Origin: Serratia sp. PL17
GTDB lineage: Bacteria; Pseudomonadota; Gammaproteobacteria; Enterobacterales; Enterobacteriaceae
DNA: 64,000 nucleotides
Assembly (NCBI RefSeq): GCF_017832355.1
Contig: NZ_JAFIBY010000004.1
Location: forward strand, 1 to 64,000
Direction of reading: 5' to 3'
The position numbers and the translations under genes are program-made. Shown here piece by piece: positions 24,125 through 33,346 of the stretch (its first letter is position 1; every line of letters begins with the position of its first letter). The notes under the pieces are model-generated. The model saw only the letters and a list, made by a program, of their open reading frames with translations, did not search any database and had not been told where the DNA came from.

Positions 24125-24246
24125 TCGAAACTTGAGCGCCAGTTTTATTGTCCTTGTGCACTCCCCACGACAACTAACGCGCCATCCTTTGGCGCTTTGC
24201 CGATAAATCAGCGACAATAAGGCTTTTGCAGCCGACAGGACGCGTT

Positions 24247-25038
24247 ATGCAGGCCGAAATTCTTCTCACGTTAAAACTCCAGCAAAAACTGTTCGCCGAT
24301 CCACGCCGCATCGCGCTGCTTAAACAGGTCCGGCACACAGGCTCCATTAGCCAGGGCGCAAAACTGGCGGGTATCAGCTATAAAAGCGCCTGGGATGCGA
24401 TTAACGACATGAACCAGTTGGCGGAGCAGACTGTGGTTGAGCGTGCGACCGGGGGAAAAGGCGGTGGCGGTGCGCAGGTGACCCATTACGGTGAACGTCT
24501 GATCCAGCTTTACGACCTGTTGGGGCAGATCCAGCAAAAAGCCTTCGATGTGTTGCAACAAGACAACCTGCCGCTCGACAGCCTATTGGCGGCCATCTCG
24601 CGTTTCTCGTTGCAAACCAGTGCGCGTAACCAGTTCTTTGGCACCGTGATAGGACGCGATCACCAGAAAGTACAACAACATCTCGATATCTTGCTTAACG
24701 ACGGCAAAACGCGTCTTAGTGCGGCGATAACCCAGCAGAGTGCCGATAGACTGCAACTCTCCCCCGGTAAAGACGTGCTGGCGTTGATTAAAGCCCCTTG
24801 GGTAAAGCTGAATACCGATCCCGCGTTGGCGGGGGCCGCGGACAACGCGCTGGAGGGCGTGGTAGCCAGTATCCAGCCAGGCACCGATCATAGCGAAGTG
24901 CTGGTCACGCTGACGGGCGGTGAAACCCTGTGCGCCACAGTAGCCAATCCAGAGTTGCAACAACTTAAATTACGCCCCGGCAGCACAGTACAGGCCTTGT
25001 TTAATGCCGATCGCGTGATCGTCGCGACGTTGTGTTAA
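24247..25038 (+). CDS. modE: molybdate-responsive transcription regulator ModE
   Basis: A 263-residue protein (E. coli 262). N-terminal winged helix: GSISQGAKLAGISYKSAWDAI, then the conserved ERATGGKGGGGAQVT loop. The C-terminal half has two Mop/TOBE domains that bind molybdate (TSARNQFFGTVIGRDHQ; SARLQLSPG-like blocks). It represses modABC and activates molybdenum-enzyme genes. ATG 24247 gives the known N-terminus MQAEILLTLK; the 7 upstream codons in frame are not conserved. It is divergent from the uptake operon. Confidence 0.96.
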   Translation: MQAEILLTLKLQQKLFADPRRIALLKQVRHTGSISQGAKLAGISYKSAWDAINDMNQLAEQTVVERATGGKGGGGAQVTHYGERLIQLYDLLGQIQQKAFDVLQQDNLPLDSLLAAISRFSLQTSARNQFFGTVIGRDHQKVQQHLDILLNDGKTRLSAAITQQSADRLQLSPGKDVLALIKAPWVKLNTDPALAGAADNALEGVVASIQPGTDHSEVLVTLTGGETLCATVANPELQQLKLRPGSTVQALFNADRVIVATLC

Positions 25039-25040
25039 AC

Positions 25041-25061
25041 GCAACGTTACGTTGCATTTTT
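25041..25061 (+). terminator. small terminator after modE
   Basis: GCAACG-TTA-CGTTGC followed by ATTTTT right after the modE stop. A weak 6-bp stem; some readthrough into modF is likely. Confidence 0.55.
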
Positions 25062-25128
25062 GCCGATTGACATCGCCTTGCAATGCGCCTATTTCTAAAC
25101 AAAATAATTGCATAAAAAGGAATAGGTG

Positions 25129-26592
25129 ATGTCGTCGTTGCACATTTCGCAAGGTTCGTTTCGCTTAAGCGATACCCGTACCCTGACGCTGGAGACGCTG
25201 GATATTCAGGCCGGCGACAGTTGGGCCTTTGTTGGTGCCAACGGCAGCGGAAAATCCGCGCTGGCACGTGCACTTGCCGATGAACTGGTGCTGCTCAACG
25301 GCGAACGCAGCAGCGATTTCAAGCATGCGGTGCGCATCTCTTTCGAACAGTTGCAAAAGCTGGTCAGCGACGAATGGCAACGCAACAATACCGACCTGCT
25401 CAGCCCCGGTGAAGAAGACACCGGGCGCACCGTGGCTGAAATCATTCAGGAAGACGTCAAAGACCCCGCGCGCTGTGCGCAACTCGCCGAGCTGTTTGGC
25501 ATTACTCCGCTGCTGTCACGCCGTTTCAAATACCTTTCAACCGGCGAAACACGCAAAACGCTGCTGTGCCGCGCGCTGATGCCACAACCCGATTTACTGA
25601 TCCTGGACGAGCCGTTCGACGGGCTGGACGTGAATTCGCGCGCCCAGTTGGCTGCACTGCTGAGCGACCTTTCTGGGCATGGCTATACCCTGGTCCTGGT
25701 GCTCAATCGCTTTGACGAAGTGCCGGACTTTATCCGCCAGGTTGGCGTATTGGCAGATTGCACGCTGGCAAGCCAGGGGACACGCGAACAGGTCATGGCA
25801 GACGCGTTGGTCGCACAATTGGCGCACAGTGAAAATCTTGATGGCCTGGCACTGCCAGAAACGGAAGATCCAACCCAAACAACCACGTTACCGGCGGATC
25901 AACCGTTAATTGTCCTGCGCGACGGCATTGTCAGTTACGACGACAGACCGATCCTTAACCACCTCGACTGGCAGGTTAACCCCAAGGAGCACTGGCAGAT
26001 CGTTGGTCCGAACGGTGCGGGAAAATCCACCCTGCTCAGCCTGATCACTGGCGATCATCCTCAAGGCTACAGCAACGATCTCACGTTGTTTGGTCGCCGT
26101 CGCGGTAGCGGAGAAACCATCTGGGATATCAAACGCCACATCGGTTACGTCAGCAGTAGCCTGCACCTGGACTACCGTGTCAGCACCAACGTCCGCAACG
26201 TGATCCTGTCCGGTTTCTTCGATTCGATTGGTATTTACCAGGCGGTATCCGATCGCCAACGGCAGTTGGCCGATCAATGGTTGGCGCTGTTGGGATTACA
26301 GGGAGAAGCGCCGTTTCATAGCCTGTCCTGGGGACAACAGCGATTAGCCCTGATCGCCCGCGCACTGGTCAAGCACCCGACGCTGCTGATCCTCGATGAA
26401 CCACTACAAGGGTTGGATCCGCTCAATCGTCAGCTGGTACGCCGGTTTATCGACGTATTGATCGGCCAAGGTAACACCCAGTTACTGTTTGTCTCTCACC
26501 ATGCAGAGGACGCGCCGCAGAGTATTACTCACCGCCTGAGCTTTGTCCCTGACGCTGCAGGATATCGCTATCAGCACGATGCATTAGCCTAA
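25129..26592 (+). CDS. modF: ModF, duplicated ABC ATPase
   Basis: A 487-residue protein made of two ATP-binding domains (E. coli 490). First domain: GANGSGKSALA, LSTGETRKTLL, LLILDEPFDGLD. Second: GPNGAGKSTLL, SWGQQRLALIAR, LLILDEPLQGLD. No membrane segment. It is cotranscribed with modE in E. coli; its role in molybdenum metabolism is ill-defined. AAAGGAATAGGTG precedes the ATG; the frame's first codon is GTG at 25126. Confidence 0.93.
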   Translation: MSSLHISQGSFRLSDTRTLTLETLDIQAGDSWAFVGANGSGKSALARALADELVLLNGERSSDFKHAVRISFEQLQKLVSDEWQRNNTDLLSPGEEDTGRTVAEIIQEDVKDPARCAQLAELFGITPLLSRRFKYLSTGETRKTLLCRALMPQPDLLILDEPFDGLDVNSRAQLAALLSDLSGHGYTLVLVLNRFDEVPDFIRQVGVLADCTLASQGTREQVMADALVAQLAHSENLDGLALPETEDPTQTTTLPADQPLIVLRDGIVSYDDRPILNHLDWQVNPKEHWQIVGPNGAGKSTLLSLITGDHPQGYSNDLTLFGRRRGSGETIWDIKRHIGYVSSSLHLDYRVSTNVRNVILSGFFDSIGIYQAVSDRQRQLADQWLALLGLQGEAPFHSLSWGQQRLALIARALVKHPTLLILDEPLQGLDPLNRQLVRRFIDVLIGQGNTQLLFVSHHAEDAPQSITHRLSFVPDAAGYRYQHDALA

Positions 26593-26720
26593 TCCCCGAG
26601 AATGATGCGGATGGGTGGCAAGGCCACTCATCCGATGACATATCCGGCAACACTTCCTCCGTAACACATCACATTTGGCCTTTTATCATAAGGGGTAAAG
26701 GATTCGTTTCTGGAGACACT

Positions 26721-27293
26721 ATGTCCGCCGCACTGATTATTATCGATCTTATTGACGATCTGATTGGCCCCAAAGGCCGTGCGAATCATTGTCGTGAACA
26801 GGCAGTGGCGCAAAATCTGATTGCCAACACCAATGCCGCTGCGGCTTACGCCCGTGTGCGTAAAATCCCGGTGATTTGGGTGCGCGTCGGTTTTGCCGAC
26901 GACTATCACGATATTCCCGCCCACTCCCCTCTGTTCAACCACCTAAAACAGATAGGCGCGCTGCGTTTGAGTAGCCCCGGTTGCCAATGGGATAAGGATT
27001 TGCAGGTGTTGCCGGCAGATATTAAGTTTGAAAAGCATGGCGTCTCCGCCTTTGCCGGTAACAATTTGTTAGCCTGGTTGCAGGAACATCATTGCCACCA
27101 TCTATTGCTGGGCGGCGTCAGCACGCCACTGGCAATAGAAAGTACCGCCAGACAGGCGCACGATGCCGGTTTTCAGATCACGGTCTTACAGGATTTGTGT
27201 GCAGCCCCCACCCTGGAAATCCACCAGCAGAGTCTGGACATTTTGCAGAATTTGGCGGAAATTTCCCGGTCGTCAACCTGGATGAAAGGTTAA
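26721..27293 (+). CDS. isochorismatase-fold protein lacking the catalytic cysteine
   Basis: A 190-residue protein of the cysteine hydrolase/isochorismatase superfamily. The Asp is in LIIIDLIDDL and the Lys in KFEKHGVSAFAGNNL. In most members the third residue is a Cys in a GVxTxxCVExTAR motif; here the motif reads GGVSTPLAIESTAR, with Ala at the cysteine place. EntB-type isochorismatases also lack a Cys nucleophile, so activity of that class is possible; nicotinamidase-type chemistry is unlikely. It stands alone with a good ATG and no operon partner. Confidence 0.82.
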   Translation: MSAALIIIDLIDDLIGPKGRANHCREQAVAQNLIANTNAAAAYARVRKIPVIWVRVGFADDYHDIPAHSPLFNHLKQIGALRLSSPGCQWDKDLQVLPADIKFEKHGVSAFAGNNLLAWLQEHHCHHLLLGGVSTPLAIESTARQAHDAGFQITVLQDLCAAPTLEIHQQSLDILQNLAEISRSSTWMKG

Positions 27294-27429
27294 TAGCAAC
27301 ATTTGCGCTACTGCCCCGACCTTTACTGTAACTTCACTGTGTTACTATCCGACTTAGCGCTCAATTCCGCCATAATCACACGCCGCAAAGGCACTGAGCG
27401 CCGTGTACATATTTTAAAGGGACATAGTT

Positions 27430-28251
27430 ATGTGGGGCGTACTGGCTGCTTCGTTATTCTTTTTGCCATTTAACCGGCTGATTGCCTGGTCAATTTTGGC
27501 CGCTTCAGCAGGGATGGGGATGTACCATGGGGTGCTTACTCCGCTCAGCCTGGCATGCTTATTGGGCATCGTTGCTCTCGCGGGGCTAAGGCATCATTTC
27601 CGCGCGCAGCGTAATCTCAGTGTCCTGTTCGAAGTGCTGGTCGTTGCAAGTTGTGTGGCGCTGTTCCTGCATCTGGTGCCGGGCATCAATAACCAATTGA
27701 TGATCGACGGTGAAAAAGCGGGCCCGTTAAGCGCGCCTTTTACGATGTACTACAACTTCGACAAAGCGCTGGTGCCATTCCTTCTATTTGCTTGTTTACC
27801 AACGTTATTTAAACGCGACGAACCGGAAAAAAGCAGAGGGTCATTGTCCTGGATAGCGTTGATTATCAGCGTTCCGGTTCTACTGCTGATAGCCGTGGCA
27901 CTTGGCGGCCTGAAGATCGAGCTGCATACCCCGGCCTGGATCCTGCCGTTCGTCATGGCTAACCTGTTCTTTGTCTGCATGGCTGAAGAGGCATTATTCC
28001 GCGGTTATTTGCAGCAACGTCTTAGCCAATGGTTGGGTGCCTGGCCGGCATTGATTATCGCAGCCGTGATTTTTGGTGCCGCACATCTGGCTGGTGGCAT
28101 GTTGATGGTGGCTTTCGCCACGCTGGCCGGATTGATATACGGTCTGGCATGGATGTGGAGTGGTCGCTTGTGGGTACCTATTTTGTTCCACTTTGGGCTT
28201 AATCTGACACATTTGTTGCTGTTCACTTACCCGCTCTATCAACATTCCTGA
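27430..28251 (+). CDS. CPBP-family intramembrane glutamic protease-like protein
   Basis: A 273-residue membrane protein with about eight hydrophobic helices. The CPBP (Abi/CAAX protease) signature is present: motif 1 AEEALFRGYLQQRL (EExxxR), motif 2 FGAAHLAGG, motif 3 HFGLNLTH. Members cleave substrates within the membrane or act as non-proteolytic partners; substrates in enterobacteria are unknown. A ribosome-binding AAAGGGA precedes ATG 27430. It is a single-gene unit between the hydrolase and gal operon. Confidence 0.87.
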   Translation: MWGVLAASLFFLPFNRLIAWSILAASAGMGMYHGVLTPLSLACLLGIVALAGLRHHFRAQRNLSVLFEVLVVASCVALFLHLVPGINNQLMIDGEKAGPLSAPFTMYYNFDKALVPFLLFACLPTLFKRDEPEKSRGSLSWIALIISVPVLLLIAVALGGLKIELHTPAWILPFVMANLFFVCMAEEALFRGYLQQRLSQWLGAWPALIIAAVIFGAAHLAGGMLMVAFATLAGLIYGLAWMWSGRLWVPILFHFGLNLTHLLLFTYPLYQHS

Positions 28252-28291
28252 CACCTTTTAGCCGGTAGGTACCTGCCTGCCGGCCGTCCTG

Positions 28292-28307
28292 GTGAAAACG
28301 TTATCAC
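28292..28307. promoter_or_regulatory. distal GalR/GalS-type operator upstream of galT
   Basis: GTGAAAACGTTATCAC fits the GalR/GalS pattern GTGnAAnCGnTTnCAC with one mismatch and a central CG. It pairs with a second site 89 bases downstream. Confidence 0.65.
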
Positions 28308-28380
28308 CCATGCACGAATTCTTGTTTCCTTCCTGATATTCCTCGGACTGCATCACCGGCACTCCTTGCCGGCACACCTT

Positions 28381-28396
28381 GTGTAAGCGATTCCAT
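28381..28396. promoter_or_regulatory. proximal GalR/GalS-type operator upstream of galT
   Basis: GTGTAAGCGATTCCAT matches GTGKAAnCGnTTnCAC in all but the last base. Two operators about 89 bp apart, centre to centre, would allow DNA looping as in the E. coli gal operon (113-114 bp there). No clear -10/-35 could be fixed in the 140 bases before galT. Confidence 0.7.
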
Positions 28397-28538
28397 TTTT
28401 CGCGCTAGATCACCTTTTCCCTCCGAAAGACGTGCTATCTTTTTGCCCATAGCTATCCATTTATATGCATTACTGGGCCGTTAGCGGCAGATGAAAGCGA
28501 TTACACCCAGCCGCATCGACCAAGAAAAAGGAACCGTC

Positions 28539-29588
28539 ATGACGGAATTTAACCCAATCGATCACCCCCATCGCCGCTATAACCCGCTGACTGGGCAATG
28601 GGTATTAGTTTCACCGCACCGCGCCAAACGGCCTTGGCAGGGCCAGCAGGAATCCGCGCAGCAAGAAACACTGCCGCAGCACGATCCGAACTGCTTCCTG
28701 TGCCCAGGAAATACCCGCGTGACCGGCGATAAAAACCCGGATTATAAAAATACCTTTGTGTTCACCAATGACTTTGCCGCATTGATGACTGACACCCCAC
28801 TGGCACCGGAAAGTGCAGACCCTTTGATGCGCTGCCAGAGCGCACGTGGTACCAGCCGGGTGATTTGCTTCTCCCCCGACCACAGCAAAACGCTGCCGGA
28901 GTTGACGCTTCCGGCGCTGGAATGCGTGATCGCAACCTGGCAAGAACAGACCGCCGATCTGGGGCGCAGCTATCCGTGGGTCCAGGTATTTGAGAATAAA
29001 GGTGCAGCGATGGGGTGCTCCAATCCCCATCCGCATGGGCAAGTTTGGGCCAACAGTTTCCTGCCAAACGAAGTCGAGCATGAAGATCGCCTTCAGCGCG
29101 CCTATTTCCAACAACACCAATCCCCCATGCTGCTGGATTACGTTCAACGCGAACTGGCCGACGGCAGCCGCACCGTAGTGGAAACCGAACACTGGCTGGC
29201 TGTGGTGCCCTACTGGGCCGCTTGGCCGTTTGAAACGCTGCTGTTGCCGAAGCAGAGCGTGCAGCGTATTACCGATCTCAGTACCGCACAGAGTGGCGAT
29301 CTGGCCGTGGCACTGAAAAAGCTCACCAGCCGCTACGACAACCTGTTCCAGTGCTCCTTCCCATATTCCATGGGCTGGCACGGTGCGCCGTTCAATGATG
29401 CGGATAACCGCCACTGGCAATTGCATGCTCACTTCTATCCACCGCTGCTGCGTTCCGCCACGGTGCGTAAATTTATGGTGGGTTACGAAATGTTGGCGGA
29501 AACCCAACGTGATCTGACAGCAGAACAGGCCGCAGAGCGTCTGCGCGCCGTTAGTGATATTCATTACCGTGAAGCCGGAGTCCAATAA
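28539..29588 (+). CDS. galT: galactose-1-phosphate uridylyltransferase
   Basis: A 349-residue enzyme (E. coli 348) that swaps UMP between UDP-glucose and galactose-1-phosphate in the Leloir pathway. The active-site [10 protein letters not shown], with the His that carries UMP, and the N-terminal metal-site CFLCPGN are intact. AAGGAACC precedes ATG 28539; the frame opens 16 codons earlier without support. It is the first gene of the operon: galE, which leads the E. coli operon, is absent here. Its stop overlaps galK by 1 base. Confidence 0.97.
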   Translation: MTEFNPIDHPHRRYNPLTGQWVLVSPHRAKRPWQGQQESAQQETLPQHDPNCFLCPGNTRVTGDKNPDYKNTFVFTNDFAALMTDTPLAPESADPLMRCQSARGTSRVICFSPDHSKTLPELTLPALECVIATWQEQTADLGRSYPWVQVFENKGAAMGCSNPHPHGQVWANSFLPNEVEHEDRLQRAYFQQHQSPMLLDYVQRELADGSRTVVETEHWLAVVPYWAAWPFETLLLPKQSVQRITDLSTAQSGDLAVALKKLTSRYDNLFQCSFPYSMGWHGAPFNDADNRHWQLHAHFYPPLLRSATVRKFMVGYEMLAETQRDLTAEQAAERLRAVSDIHYREAGVQ

Positions 29589-30739
29589 TGAGTTTGAAAA
29601 ATCTTACCCACTCCCTGTTCAGCGAACGTTTTGGTTACGCGCCAGAGCTGGCTATTCAGGCCCCTGGCCGGGTGAACCTGATCGGCGAACACACTGACTA
29701 TAACGACGGTTTTGTGCTGCCGTGCGCCATTGATTACCAGACAGTAATCGCCTGTGCCAAACGCAATGATCGTCAGATCCGGGTCATTGCCGCCGATTAC
29801 GACAACCAACAGGATCAATTCTCGCTCGACGCGCCGATCGTGAGCCACCCGAGCCAGCGCTGGTCCGACTATGTGCGGGGAGTGATCAAACACCTGCAAC
29901 AGCGCAACGCCGATTTTGGCGGTGCCGATCTGGTGATCTCCGGCAACGTGCCGCAGGGTGCCGGCCTAAGTTCCTCTGCCTCGCTGGAAGTTGCTGTAGG
30001 CCAGGCGATACAGGCTCTGTATCAATTACCGATGGATGGCGTGGCACTGGCACTGAATGGACAAGAGGCAGAAAACCAGTTTGTCGGCTGCAACTGCGGG
30101 ATTATGGATCAATTGATTTCCGCACTCGGTGAGAAAGATCATGCTCTGTTGATCGATTGCCGTTCACTGGAGACACGGGCGGTATCGGTACCGGAAGATA
30201 TTGCCGTGGTCATCATCAACTCCAATGTAAAACGCGGTTTGGTGGACAGCGAATACAACACCCGACGCCAGCAGTGTGAAGCCGCAGCGCGCTTCTTTGG
30301 CGTCAAGGCGCTACGCGATGTCAGCCCAGATCTGTTTTTCCCGATCCAACATGAACTGGATCCGATCGTCGCCAAACGAGCGCGCCACGTGATCAGTGAA
30401 AACGATCGTACGCTGGCCGCGGCTGATGCATTGGCCGCGGGCGATATGACATTGATGGGCCGACTCATGGCGGAATCTCACGCCTCTATGCGCGATGACT
30501 TTGAAATTACCGTGCCGCCAATCGACCGGTTGGTAGACATTGTCAAAGCCGTTATCGGCGACCAAGGCGGGGTGCGTATGACGGGTGGCGGCTTTGGCGG
30601 TTGTATTGTTGCCTTGATGCCACAGGCGTTAGTTGCCCCCGTGCGCGAAGCAGTAGCCCGTGAATATCCATTACAGACCAATGGGCTGAAAGAAACCTTC
30701 TACGTTTGCAAAGCATCCGAGGGGGCTGGTACATGTTGA
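29588..30739 (+). CDS. galK: galactokinase
   Basis: A 383-residue GHMP kinase (E. coli 382). Signatures: [21 protein letters not shown] at the N-terminus (shown in part), the phosphate loop [16 protein letters not shown], and the C-terminal MTGGGFGGC. It phosphorylates galactose at C1. Translationally coupled to galT; its end overlaps the galM start by 7 bases. Confidence 0.97.
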   Translation: MSLKNLTHSLFSERFGYAPELAIQAPGRVNLIGEHTDYNDGFVLPCAIDYQTVIACAKRNDRQIRVIAADYDNQQDQFSLDAPIVSHPSQRWSDYVRGVIKHLQQRNADFGGADLVISGNVPQGAGLSSSASLEVAVGQAIQALYQLPMDGVALALNGQEAENQFVGCNCGIMDQLISALGEKDHALLIDCRSLETRAVSVPEDIAVVIINSNVKRGLVDSEYNTRRQQCEAAARFFGVKALRDVSPDLFFPIQHELDPIVAKRARHVISENDRTLAAADALAAGDMTLMGRLMAESHASMRDDFEITVPPIDRLVDIVKAVIGDQGGVRMTGGGFGGCIVALMPQALVAPVREAVAREYPLQTNGLKETFYVCKASEGAGTC

Positions 30740-31776
30740 GCGACAACCAGGCGCTGGCGCCTGACGGCCAGCCCTACCAATTAACCCAGTTGAAAAACGC
30801 AGCCGGGATGACGGTAACCCTGATGGACTGGGGCGCTACCTGGCTTTCTGCCGTCCTTCCGCTGAAATCAGGCAAAACCCGCGAACTGCTGCTGGGCTGC
30901 CAAACGCCGGCTGACTATCTGCTGCAAGCGGCCTATTTGGGAGCCACCGTCGGGCGCTACGCTAACCGTATCGCGACCGCGAGCCTGCAGATTGATGGCA
31001 AGCGGCATCCTCTGGATGCCAATCAAGGGGAACACCAGTTACACGGCGGGCCAGAGGGTTTCAACGCCCGGAGATGGCGGATTATTGAGCAGAGTGAACG
31101 TCAGGTCAGTTACACCCTCCATTCGCCAGACGGTGACCAAGGCTTCCCCGGTAATCTCGATGTCCAGGTGTGCTATCAGCTCACTGCCGATAACCGGCTG
31201 GAAATCAGTTACCAGGCGCAAACCGATAGCGCCTGTCCCGTCAACTTGACCAATCACGCCTACTTCAACCTGGACGGTGAGGGCACCGATGCACGCCACC
31301 AGCGGTTGCAACTGTTTGCCGACCGTTATCTGCCGGTCGACAGTGATGGGATCCCCTGTGCTGCGCTTACACCGGTAGAAGGCAGTGGCATGGATTTCCG
31401 TCAACCAAAAACATTGCTGCAGGATTTTCTGCGCGACCGCGACCAACAACGTGTAAAGGGCTACGATCACGCCTTCCTGCTGCACCGCACATGCGTTGCG
31501 TTAGACAGCCCGGCGGCGCACCTGTGGTCGGCAGATGGCCAGGTGAAAATGAGTGTCTTCACCACTGCACCGGCATTGCAGCTCTACAGTGGCAACTATC
31601 TGGGCGGTACCCCAGCGCGTGACGGGGGCAGCTACGCAAATTACGCTGGCGTGGCTCTTGAAAGCGAGTTCTTACCGGACAGCCCGCACCATCCAGAATG
31701 GCCGCAGCCCAATTGCTGGCTGCAACCCGGCCAACGTTATCAAAGCGCCACCCATTATCAGTTTTATCCTATCTGA
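30733..31776 (+). CDS. galM: aldose 1-epimerase (galactose mutarotase)
   Basis: A 347-residue enzyme (E. coli 346) that converts beta- to alpha-D-galactose for galactokinase. Motifs: [13 protein letters not shown], the LTNHAYFNL catalytic His region, and the [14 protein letters not shown] Glu motif near the end. ATG 30733 follows GAGGGGG and overlaps galK; the longer frame from 30706 lies inside galK. Confidence 0.95.
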   Translation: MLSDNQALAPDGQPYQLTQLKNAAGMTVTLMDWGATWLSAVLPLKSGKTRELLLGCQTPADYLLQAAYLGATVGRYANRIATASLQIDGKRHPLDANQGEHQLHGGPEGFNARRWRIIEQSERQVSYTLHSPDGDQGFPGNLDVQVCYQLTADNRLEISYQAQTDSACPVNLTNHAYFNLDGEGTDARHQRLQLFADRYLPVDSDGIPCAALTPVEGSGMDFRQPKTLLQDFLRDRDQQRVKGYDHAFLLHRTCVALDSPAAHLWSADGQVKMSVFTTAPALQLYSGNYLGGTPARDGGSYANYAGVALESEFLPDSPHHPEWPQPNCWLQPGQRYQSATHYQFYPI

Positions 31777-31785
31777 CCCGCTACG

Positions 31786-31812
31786 CCCCTTGCCATGCGG
31801 CAAGGGGCCGTT
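31786..31812 (+). terminator. gal operon terminator
   Basis: Perfect 9-bp stem CCCCTTGCC-ATGC-GGCAAGGGG starting nine bases after the galM stop, followed by a modest T-rich stretch (CCGTTTGTT). Confidence 0.75.
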
Positions 31813-31972
31813 TGTTATAAATACTTACCTTTTTACATCTCCCCCCTGCCGGCCGTTACCTTTCCTTATTCCAAACCTCGCACTAGAATCAGGCTACGGT
31901 GATAAGCACAACACCTTGTGCAACGTCACAATTTTCGGCCAGCCCGGCCGGTCAATAGCTGAAGGAACACCT

Positions 31973-32311
31973 ATGCGTCTGATTACTGCACTTCCATTAC
32001 TGGCAGGTTTACTGCTTAGCACCAACCTGATGGCGGCTGAAACGGCAACAAAAACACCTTCACCCGCCCAGGCCGCGCAGCAGAAACGCATGACCGATTG
32101 TAATCAACAGGCCTCTAGCAAAACGCTGAAAGGCGCGGACCGCTCCACCTTTATGAGCACCTGTCTGAAATCCGAAGGTACCGCTGCGACGAAAACGCTG
32201 ACACCGCAGCAGCAGAAAATGAAAACCTGTAACGCCGATGCCAAGACCAAAAGTCTGAAAGGCGACGAACGTAAAACCTTTATGAGTAATTGCCTGAAAA
32301 AATCGGCCTGA
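31973..32311 (+). CDS. psiF: PsiF family periplasmic protein
   Basis: A 112-residue secreted protein. The signal peptide MRLITALPLLAGLLLSTNLMA precedes two PsiF repeats, each with a QQKxMxxCNxxA and a LKGxxRxxFMSxCLK block; two cysteines per repeat could form disulfides. In E. coli psiF is induced by phosphate starvation, function unknown. AAGGAAC precedes the ATG. The frame upstream of 31973 is not plausible signal sequence. Confidence 0.9.
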   Translation: MRLITALPLLAGLLLSTNLMAAETATKTPSPAQAAQQKRMTDCNQQASSKTLKGADRSTFMSTCLKSEGTAATKTLTPQQQKMKTCNADAKTKSLKGDERKTFMSNCLKKSA

Positions 32312-32474
32312 TTCCCCTGCTCTTGCCGCACGGCTGAATTCCCTTTAGCCGTGCGACTTTCCCTTTCGGCACCCGCCTGAACGATTCAGCTTTTCCTCAG
32401 CACAGCACTTACTTTGCGGCAAGAAATTGGCTATGGTTAAACACTATCGATTGCCGAGCCACTGGCCGCGGCAA

Positions 32475-32493
32475 TATAATGATTTTCGTTATC
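32475..32493. promoter_or_regulatory. candidate Fur box upstream of gpmA
   Basis: TATAATGATTTTCGTTATC matches the 19-base Fur consensus at 15 positions and lies 32 bases before the gpmA ATG. E. coli gpmA is known to be Fur-regulated. Confidence 0.6.
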
Positions 32494-32525
32494 ATTGAAA
32501 TGTCAGATTATTAAGGAGTTAAGCT

Positions 32526-33278
32526 ATGGCTGTAACTAAGCTGGTTCTGGTGCGTCACGGCGAAAGCCAGTGGAACAACGAAAACCGCTTCACCGGTTGG
32601 TATGATGTTGATTTGTCAGACAAAGGCCGTACCGAAGCAAAAGCAGCAGGCAAGCTGTTGAAAGATGAAGGTTTCTCCTTTGACTTTGCTTACACCTCCG
32701 TACTGAAGCGTGCAATCCACACCCTGTGGAACATTCTGGACGAACTGGATCAGGCTTGGCTGCCGACGGAGAAATCCTGGAAGCTGAACGAGCGTCACTA
32801 CGGTGCGCTGCAGGGTCTGAACAAGGCTGAAACCGCAGAAAAATACGGTGATGAGCAGGTTAAGCAATGGCGTCGCGGTTTTGCCGTCACCCCACCAGAG
32901 CTGACCAAAGATGACGAGCGTTACCCGGGCCACGACCCACGTTACTCTGCGCTGACCGAAAAAGAGCTGCCACTGACTGAAAGCCTGGCCCTGACTATCG
33001 ATCGCGTGATCCCATACTGGGACGAAGAAATTCTGCCACGTATCAAAAGCGGTGAGCGCGTTATCGTTGCGGCACACGGTAACTCCCTGCGTGCACTGGT
33101 GAAATACCTGGATAACCTGAGCGAAGACGAGATCCTCGAACTGAACATCCCAACCGGCGTGCCGTTGGTGTATGAGTTTGACGAGAACTTCAAGCCGATC
33201 AAACGTTACTATCTGGGCAATGCCGACGAGATCGCTGCTAAAGCGGCCGCCGTGGCAAACCAGGGTAAAGCGAAGTAA
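32526..33278 (+). CDS. gpmA: 2,3-bisphosphoglycerate-dependent phosphoglycerate mutase
   Basis: A 250-residue glycolytic enzyme, same length as in E. coli. The [12 protein letters not shown] motif holds the phosphohistidine; a second active-site His is in [27 protein letters not shown] is the substrate loop. It interconverts 3- and 2-phosphoglycerate. AAGGAG precedes ATG; a Fur box lies upstream and a strong terminator downstream. Confidence 0.97.
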   Translation: MAVTKLVLVRHGESQWNNENRFTGWYDVDLSDKGRTEAKAAGKLLKDEGFSFDFAYTSVLKRAIHTLWNILDELDQAWLPTEKSWKLNERHYGALQGLNKAETAEKYGDEQVKQWRRGFAVTPPELTKDDERYPGHDPRYSALTEKELPLTESLALTIDRVIPYWDEEILPRIKSGERVIVAAHGNSLRALVKYLDNLSEDEILELNIPTGVPLVYEFDENFKPIKRYYLGNADEIAAKAAAVANQGKAK

Positions 33279-33294
33279 TTTTCGCCCGTTGATC

Positions 33295-33329
33295 TAAAAA
33301 GCCCCCGGTTTTGGCCGGGGGCTTTTTTT
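33295..33329. terminator. bidirectional terminator between gpmA and aroG
   Basis: AAAAA, GCCCCCGG-TTTTGG-CCGGGGGC, TTTTTTT: an 8-bp GC stem flanked by A and T runs, serving convergent gpmA and aroG. Confidence 0.92.
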
Positions 33330-33346
33330 ATGGCGCAAAGCGAGCT

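Noticed and set aside
28611-29585. 324-codon minus-strand frame
   Set aside because: Entirely opposite galT with no recognisable protein features.
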